The notes beneath the pieces are model-generated. The model did no database searches. It was not told where the DNA came from and saw only the letters and a program-made list of their open reading frames with translations. Below, piece after piece: positions 13,705 through 14,555 of a stretch of DNA of 14,555 nucleotides (position 1 is the stretch's first letter; the number at the start of each line of letters is the position of its first letter). Source of the stretch: Acidobacteriota bacterium (GTDB lineage Bacteria; Acidobacteriota; UBA6911); the NCBI GenBank assembly GCA_023265215.1, contig JAHFUH010000070.1, forward strand, positions 1 through 14,555. The letters run 5' to 3'. The translations under genes and the position numbers were made by a program.

Positions 13705-14555
13705 TGAGTTATCCCGGAATCAACGTAAACCCAGACCATCGGAGTCGGGGTCGGTATCGGGGTCGAAGCAGTGAAAAGCCGACCCCGACTCCGACCCCGG
13801 ACACTTCAATAGGCGCTTCTTTTTACGCATCTCCTCTGATCTTCTACTACCATCGCCTCAATACCTACAGTTTCAACGCACTCGCCGGTGCTATCGACAA
13901 TGATGTCGATCTTTCCGAGTTGTCCATCGCACTTCCTACGACGGAAGAACAACTAAAAACTGTGACATCGAATATCCTGAAGCGATGCGACCGCGCCTTC
14001 CTGGCTCTATCAATCCTGACCTGTCAATTCGGGGAAATGCAGCGGATTGCCCACTGGATGCGAAACAATTTCGGGGACCGCATTACGATCCTTGCAGGTG
14101 GGCCGCACCCCACAGCATGCGCACGCGAGGTGCTGGAATCAGGGATTGACATCGTCTTCCTCGGCGAGGCGGAGGCGGCTTTCCCGGCTGTGTTGAAGCG
14201 GATTGCCCGTGAACAGGATTTTGGCGATATCCCTGGGATTGCATTCCTCAAGTATGGGGAAGTTGTTGTCCGGCCTCAAATCCAGACTGTTGACCTCGAT
14301 GCATATTTCTCATTTTCTCCCAAAAGAGGCATGTTCGGTCCCATCGAGATGACGCGCGGCTGCGCTTTCGCCTGCAGGTATTGCCAGACTTCGTATATTT
14401 TTGGCGCATCGTTGAGGCATCGAAGCCTGGATAGCATTGTGCGCCAGGCGGCAGCACTCCGTTCCCGCAATCGAAAAATTGTGCGGCTCCTTTCTCCAAA
14501 CGCTTTCTCTTACGGATCTGCGGACGGGCAACAACTTAATCTTGACGCGATACGC
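13704..14555 (+). CDS. B12-binding domain/radical SAM protein, 5' part (MJ_1487-like)
   Basis: The frame is open for 284 codons to the right edge. The only ATG, GTG or TTG before the conserved region is the ATG at 13704, overlapping the preceding stop (TGATG), so coupled translation is likely. Residues 1-43 have no counterpart I know; positions 15-32 (RGRYRGRSSEKPTPTPTP) are encoded by the palindrome at 13746-13799. From about 45 (LIFYYHRLNTYSFNALAGA) a cobalamin-binding-type Rossmann domain follows, with AGGPHPTA (131-138) and FLGEAEAAF (152-160). The radical SAM signature is MTRGCAFACRYC, with Cys220, Cys224 and Cys227 to bind a 4Fe-4S cluster. The pattern resembles the uncharacterised MJ_1487 group of B12/radical SAM proteins. 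Reaction and substrate are unknown. Such enzymes usually need low oxygen. Confidence 0.88.
   Translation, partial: MSYPGINVNPDHRSRGRYRGRSSEKPTPTPTPDTSIGASFYASPLIFYYHRLNTYSFNALAGAIDNDVDLSELSIALPTTEEQLKTVTSNILKRCDRAFLALSILTCQFGEMQRIAHWMRNNFGDRITILAGGPHPTACAREVLESGIDIVFLGEAEAAFPAVLKRIAREQDFGDIPGIAFLKYGEVVVRPQIQTVDLDAYFSFSPKRGMFGPIEMTRGCAFACRYCQTSYIFGASLRHRSLDSIVRQAAALRSRNRKIVRLLSPNAFSYGSADGQQLNLDAIR
13746..13799. repeat. GC-rich palindromic repeat inside the radical SAM reading frame
   Basis: CGGGGTCGGTATCGGGGTCG (13746-13765) and CGACCCCGACTCCGACCCCG (13780-13799) are inverted copies with two adjacent mismatches around a 14-base loop. Each arm is itself built of GGGGTCGG-like units. Such GGAGTCGGGGTC palindromes are recalled as dispersed elements in various bacteria. 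Here it sits 42 bases after the gdh stop; it is read in frame as an Arg/Gly/Ser run followed by a Pro-Thr run. Confidence 0.8.

Overview
The window is a compact bacterial chromosome segment of moderate GC. Genes are closely packed and most have recognisable Shine-Dalgarno sequences; GTG and TTG starts are used as well as ATG. No tRNA, rRNA, transposase, phage gene or CRISPR array is visible. The gene set (GTP-type PEP carboxykinase, LDH-like malate dehydrogenases, two hexameric glutamate dehydrogenases, a B12-type radical SAM protein) and the many palindromic repeats would suit an environmental, possibly anaerobic lineage such as Acidobacteriota/Aminicenantes or a Desulfobacterota-like group. 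That placement is an inference and is weak.

Left part (1-5960) is a set of enzymes around oxaloacetate. On the minus strand lie the 5' part of a class I/II aminotransferase and pckG; citrate synthase gltA is on the plus strand; a minus-strand pair of malate dehydrogenase paralogues follows. gltA and mdh converge on a shared strong hairpin. pckG ends at an in-frame TAG, but 18 more codons of typical-looking C-terminal helix follow in the same frame. Its upstream leader holds a TATAAT box, a 29-codon reading frame and a U-tract terminator pointing at pckG. The second malate dehydrogenase lacks the catalytic Asp and the active-site Asn.

Middle part (5960-9253) holds a promoter-like site for the mdh pair, a perfect 16-bp hairpin, a soluble PAS histidine kinase (minus strand), a divergent region with a long hairpin and a structured leader, and a 453-residue glutamate dehydrogenase (plus strand) followed by a hairpin terminator and a dispersed repeat that also ends in a T-run.

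Right part (9254-14555) is a very tight four-gene plus-strand operon with gaps of 4 and 4 bases and then a 1-base overlap. In order it encodes a 993-residue protein with two receiver domains fused to a PPDK/PEP-synthase ATP-grasp domain but with no phosphohistidine or PEP-binding domain; a 70-residue zinc-ribbon protein; a second 415-residue glutamate/leucine-type dehydrogenase; and the start of a B12-binding radical SAM protein whose N-terminus is partly encoded by a GC-rich palindromic repeat.

Taken together the enzymes interconvert PEP, oxaloacetate, malate, citrate, 2-oxoglutarate and glutamate, with two signalling-type proteins (the histidine kinase and the receiver/ATP-grasp fusion) set among them. 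The best candidates for undescribed biology are the receiver/ATP-grasp operon, the altered malate dehydrogenase paralogue and the pckG amber codon with its leader.
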